Source of the DNA: Lunularia cruciata
Taxonomy: Eukaryota > Streptophyta > Marchantiopsida > Lunulariales > Lunulariaceae
DNA length: 64,000 nt
Assembly (NCBI GenBank): GCA_948567375.1
Contig: OX419755.1
Location: forward strand, 81,486,218 to 81,550,217
Reading direction: 5' to 3'
Part shown: piece after piece, positions 59,401-64,000 of the stretch
Layout: the number at the start of each line of letters is the position of its first letter
How positions within the stretch are numbered: the stretch's first letter is position 1
Made by a program: the position numbers and the translations under genes
Notes under the pieces: model-generated
Told to the model about the DNA's origin: nothing
Database searches by the model: none
The model's input: only the letters and a program-made list of their open reading frames with translations

Positions 59401-62400
59401 AATGAGAACTGGTGACCTGCGAAATATCTAAAGCCTAGAAACGGTGCAAAAGCTGAAATCCTCGTTGATTTTCCAAAACAAAGGAAAGCTTGGTCATAAT
59501 GTCCATGGATCAAACTTGCTCACAGGTTTTTATTCCCAACAGCTTCAAAAGACAAGATTAAAAAACCCAACTGATTACGTGGGGGGCAATGATATGGTCA
59601 AACCATCCGAGGCTGCTCTGAAATCCGTTTTGTCAAGATAAACATGTGTAAAGAAGGAGAGAAAATTGCATGAATGCAGGCAAGAAAAAGTATGAAACTA
59701 AGGAAGATTGAAGTTGGAATGGGAAAGACACGGAGAAGCTTGAACACGATATGGTATGTGAAACAGACCTGTTTTAGTAGATTAGCTGGTATATAGCGCA
59801 GAAAATGGCCATCTGGGTGCTTTTCGGACCGCTCTCCTCCTTCATTCCCTTCCCCGGTGTGACGAAGCACAGTTATCTCGTTAGTGGTCGGAAGAACTCC
59901 CTCCTTCAGAAACTTTTGACCTAGGAGGGCATTGATTACGGAGGATTTTCCCGAGTTGAATTCTCCCTACACAGTTCAAACGAATTGTGGCATGAGACTC
60001 AAGGGAGACCTCAGCAAACCATGACACCTACCATCAAGAGCCAAAAGCCCGTTCAATGGTAATACGTAGCCAACAAGAAGGGCCAAGGGCATGAGCTGGA
60101 GCTCAACCATTATCCATGGAAGCGATGAATTGAACTCAATTCAGGTTGGCCATAAAATAATACTTTTCGGTCCATCCCCTCACTTCAAACACAAGAATTC
60201 ACCAACTTCATTTGTCTTACGCCTTCACTACTACAAGTGGCCATCTCTATTTGATAGTAGATCTCCCCGTTGCCCACAATCCTGTGAAGAGAAAGAGCTG
60301 TCTTACACCATCACACTACTAATAGTAAAATTCTGTTCTGACAAGTGGAAGGGTTCCCCCCGCCCAACTGCGGATGCATTCCCTCGTTACTTGGTAATTT
60401 TCACTCTCGGATTGACATCATAAGTACCAGTGCAAGGCTGAGCTATAATATCGAGAGCTCTCCTGATAAGGAACACTAGGTTCTCAAGTTGATATTTGGG
60501 TATCTCCCAGTCAACTAGAAAACCTTTAATTGAGCCGGCTTCCTCACCTGAAGTCAGTCTCATTAATCCATGCAACCCCAGAGACACGAACCAACACGAC
60601 GGAAACATGTTTCGGAACAGAAACATGAGATGAGGCACTTAAACTGAATCCATCCACACTTTTAAAGCCTCTCCACTGAAATACAAGTAAGTACTACCTT
60701 GAAAACACCAGAAGACAGACAACCAGATAGATATAGATATTGGAGTTATGAGGACAGAAGCGTTGGAAGAACGGGGGATCCAGAACTCATTACGTGCAAA
60801 TGGTGTGCATATGAAATGTAAACATGATGTGTGTAAATCGAGATGAGTAATGAAGCCCTAAATAAGGTAAAGAATCTAACAGATTAAATGCGAGGTTGAG
60901 CACAAACGAAATATCACTATAGCCTGATCAACAGTAGAGAACAGATATACATTAGCGCTAAGTAAAGCATGTAGTGAAATAAACAAGCTGTAATTGAAGA
61001 CCCACAAGTCAAAACTAAACCATTCAAGAGAACTGAAATTGATAGACTGTACAGAACACATGTAAGGGAACCATGAAGCAAAACAACAAATGTGAGTTGG
61101 AGCGAAGGGGAAGAGAGTGGATGGTCTCTAGGCTGAGAAGGAGCGAAGCGTCAAAGGACAGGATAGAGTATATCACCACAAGCGCTATGGACGCTCGAGT
61201 CCTGAGACACTAAACAAACTGAGGGAAGCAGAAGGTGGCCATAGTAAACCTTCACTAAAACACATGCGACACTAAACCAGAACTCACATATATAATGTAT
61301 GGTACGCCGGATTTGAAGGGGACATACGCACCACAATGACCAGCAAGAAGAGCTCATCCAGCTGCTTTACAGCGTCAACCAACAAAGAAATTTCTTCCAT
61401 CTGCTACAAACGAAAGTAGGTTAGTACCAAGTGAATGACCAGACTTGTCGAACTACAAGCGAACCTTGTGGCGAAAAGTGCTCATGAGTTCTTACGCAAG
61501 GCTTGTCTCGCTAAACGGGAAAAAGCGGCAAATTCCGATCTTCTCTCATGTGAAAAGGAAAAAGACTAACTTAAATGATCTCAACCACAGGTGTTGTTAG
61601 AGGTCTCAGGAGATCTGAAAGCACAAAAACAAATTTGGGTTTATTATTTTATTGTTTGGCCTAATGAGAATGTCAAGTCTTCCCTGGATTGCGAAGTTAT
61701 CGGTGATTATGAGGTGAAATATATGTATCACGAAATGCCCCCATACTTACTTTTTAGAACGATCTTGCTGTCATGGACACTGGAAAAGAAATCACTGTGA
61801 GAGGTGTACCCATCCTGAGCAAAAACGTACTCGTGTGACACATGTCTTGCGCTTAATACTATTAATAACTTCTTGCTCACGAATATAGGCCACACGCAGT
61901 GAAAACTACTCCAATTTTTATTTATAATAGCTACTTCTTTACTGCGAATCTCTCGTGTGATGTAAGAAGTGGGGCTATTTCAGTCAGTCCAGGAAGAGAG
62001 AACGTAGGCAGAAAGTATCGGGGCAGCTCCGACAAGCTTACGACTCCTTTCAAACTTCAATGCCAGGGCACAGGCAGACAGAAATTCCTAGTGGGGTTGA
62101 GCGTGTTCTGCTCAGATCCCGCCTCGTGAAATCCATAAACCTAATTTGAGGCCCTGTGAATGTATGTAGAAGTCATTCGGAAACTTTAGAGCGATGAAAT
62201 TAGCGCTTGGCTTCTTCATAAGCGTTGCCAACCAACCTGTACATTAATCATAATCTTTCTAATTTATCTGTGTCTGACTCGAGGAAACAGGAAAAGCTGA
62301 CCTCTGGTGAAGCAGCACGCACGAAGTCAACCATAGTCGTCAGCAGCTCGCGCTCTTCTTCCGCAATCAGCTTTGCCTGCTCATCTAGAACCAGAGCCAT

Positions 62401-64000
62401 ATCAAGACCTCCTTCATCGAGGGGGGAAAAGCCATCTTGAGTGTCTGCTTCATGAGGTGTCGCTTGGGTGTAACTTTGGCTACTTTGCTCTTCTGCTGCC
62501 CTGTTCTGTGACTTCAATGTGCTGTTCATAGCCAGCGATGCTGCGGCCACATAATCAGACAAGTTACTGCCGTCCATCAAGGTCGTTGTGCTCATTACAA
62601 GTCCACTTGCTCCAGCTTGTAGCAGTTCTAGAGTTGGCTCCAAAGCTGTATCTTTTGATGTTCCAGATATTAAAGCGGAGATATCCACAAAAACTGGAAT
62701 GCTCACTTCATTGCAGACATTTTCAATATAGCTGCTCACATCTTTCACATTTGGACACTCGAGGAGTAGAAAGTCAGCTCCTTCGAGTGCAGTCGCACTT
62801 TTGGCTGATTGAGTGGATGAAACAGTTCTAGCTACGAGGGGCAACACAGCAGCTTCTGCAATAGCAGTCTGCATCATTCTCCTTGCCACCACCGTGGGTA
62901 GTCCTGCAGCACTATCGTAACATCATCATAAGCACGGACAAAAAGTAAGATCATCTCAACACAAGAGCTCGGAATTGTATGGTTAATAATACTACACGAC
63001 AATATAAGTTTTCATCTGTATTTACAGAAACTCCTGACCGTCGAAAGCTTTTGAGACAATCGACAATAATTGTGATTTGATGGGTAAATTACCAAGGGCC
63101 GGTAATACTCATACTATCAAGAAGATTATGGCCAGCTTACATCAGTCGATTTTGTTCTTTCAGAGATGTGCTTTATCTTCCACAAGGTAAAGATTACTGG
63201 CCAGAATCCCCGTTGTTTTGTACAAAGGAGACATTCCCGCGATCGATGTGCGTCTCTCTGTGCCTACAAGTGCAGGCTAAAAAGGAAAGAAAAAAAAGTT
63301 CATCCCTCGGCCCAGAATTCCCAAATCACCGCATCCCTGTCAAGAGAGATCCATCCAAGATTGGGTGTTCTGCAACGGGGTCTATCTTGAGAAACTGCTC
63401 GTGTTTGATGCTTCGAAATACGGACAATGAAGTGCACGGAGACGCTATGATTCATTGTAAAATTCAGGAGACGTCAACGGCAATTGAGGAACTACATTGG
63501 TAGACTGATATGAATCGACGATGGGCTTGACTCGCAAGTTGCTTCGACGGATGTTAAACCAAGGAATGTTGCAGGTGGAATGAAGCTACTTGATTTAGGG
63601 TAAGAAATTAACCTCTGCTGTTGAAACCATCAAAACAAAAACTGTTCAAATAACAAAAGGGCGACACCTGATGAGCTCAAACTTGCGGAGGCCATGGTAG
63701 AGATGTCACGAATCTGATATCGACATGGCCAACGAGAAGGAATTGCGGCTGGTAGACTATGGCCACTGGCTAAACTTTCATTGAAAGATTAAACGGTAAG
63801 ATAAAATTAGAATTGAAAAGAGGGGTTGAAACAACCTTCATCTGAAAGAACGACACCATCAGCGCCAGCTGCAGCAGCAATATCCACCCGTTCGGCTACA
63901 AGAAGCTCTGCTCGCCCCCTCAACACAGATTTCAGTAGGCAAGCTGCTTCGTATAAACGCGCTCCTCCTTTTCCGTCTACCCCAGATTCTAGTATCACCA
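56438..64000 (-). CDS. FZL: FZO-like chloroplast dynamin-related GTPase, 5' end outside window
   Basis: Eleven exons were traced on the minus strand with matching phases: 64000-63836 (partial), 62903-62302, 61403-61332, 59966-59769, 59374-59243, 59023-58937, 58720-58266, 58142-57863, 57535-57284, 57147-57032 and 56717-56438, giving about 878 residues. The first two exons encode the thiamine-phosphate-synthase-like domain (LYEAACLLKS, VAERVDIA, LPTVVAR). Dynamin G motifs follow: P-loop GEFNSGKS and PTTNEIT in exon 4, DTPGTNVILQRQQRLTEEF in exon 5, NKSD in exon 6. Exon 10 encodes a hydrophobic hairpin ending PTTVEDLVALGICTAGG, and exon 11 a coiled coil. The order and length match Arabidopsis FZL, a chloroplast membrane GTPase needed for normal thylakoid and chloroplast shape. 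The transit peptide lies beyond the right edge. Confidence 0.93.

Overview
This is a nuclear window from a land plant, most likely a non-seed plant such as a bryophyte; that placement is an inference. It carries an intron-rich chloroplast dynamin-like GTPase gene (FZL) and a RIN4-type defence-regulator gene, both plant-lineage families. The spaces between them are filled with plant-type retroelement debris. Nothing looks prokaryotic: there are no operons and no ribosome-binding sites. The codon-level identifications rest on family motifs I recognise by eye; no database search was run.

Layout. About 1.7-5.0 kb holds a nearly full-length but decayed non-LTR retrotransposon on the minus strand. 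It has an N-terminal C2H2 finger, a reverse transcriptase, a CCHC knuckle and a restriction-like endonuclease, which is the R2/NeSL-type architecture. Truncated copies of its 3' end recur at 6.7-7.3, 42.1 and 55.4 kb, all in the same orientation. A small integrase remnant lies at 8.5-8.8 kb. The stretch 9-21 kb is less AT-rich. It contains the single-exon RIN4-like gene (17888-18757, minus), two unassigned protein-like ORFs (10566-10808 and 15593-16045, minus), a foldback repeat at 13.1-13.4 kb and a short tandem repeat at 12.6 kb.

About 21.6-53.9 kb is an AT-rich, repeat-dominated block. Its core is a decayed Ty3/gypsy element (about 25.4-35.8 kb, plus) with recognisable gag, zinc knuckles, protease, reverse transcriptase, RNase H and integrase. 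Downstream of the integrase it has a PHD finger. A 737-bp solo LTR of another family is nested inside its gag, and a second copy with a perfect 5-bp target duplication lies at 42.3-43.0 kb. Other gypsy remnants (minus strand, 45.6-46.0 and 47.5-47.8 kb), two large tandem duplications (248 bp x2 and 946 bp x2) and a perfect 22-bp hairpin complete the block.

From 56.4 kb to the right edge lies FZL on the minus strand. I traced eleven exons with consistent splice phases; the N-terminal transit-peptide part lies beyond the window. Host genes and transposons show no functional link. The window reads as two conserved genes separated by a transposon-rich domain whose elements have decayed largely through C-to-T and G-to-A changes.
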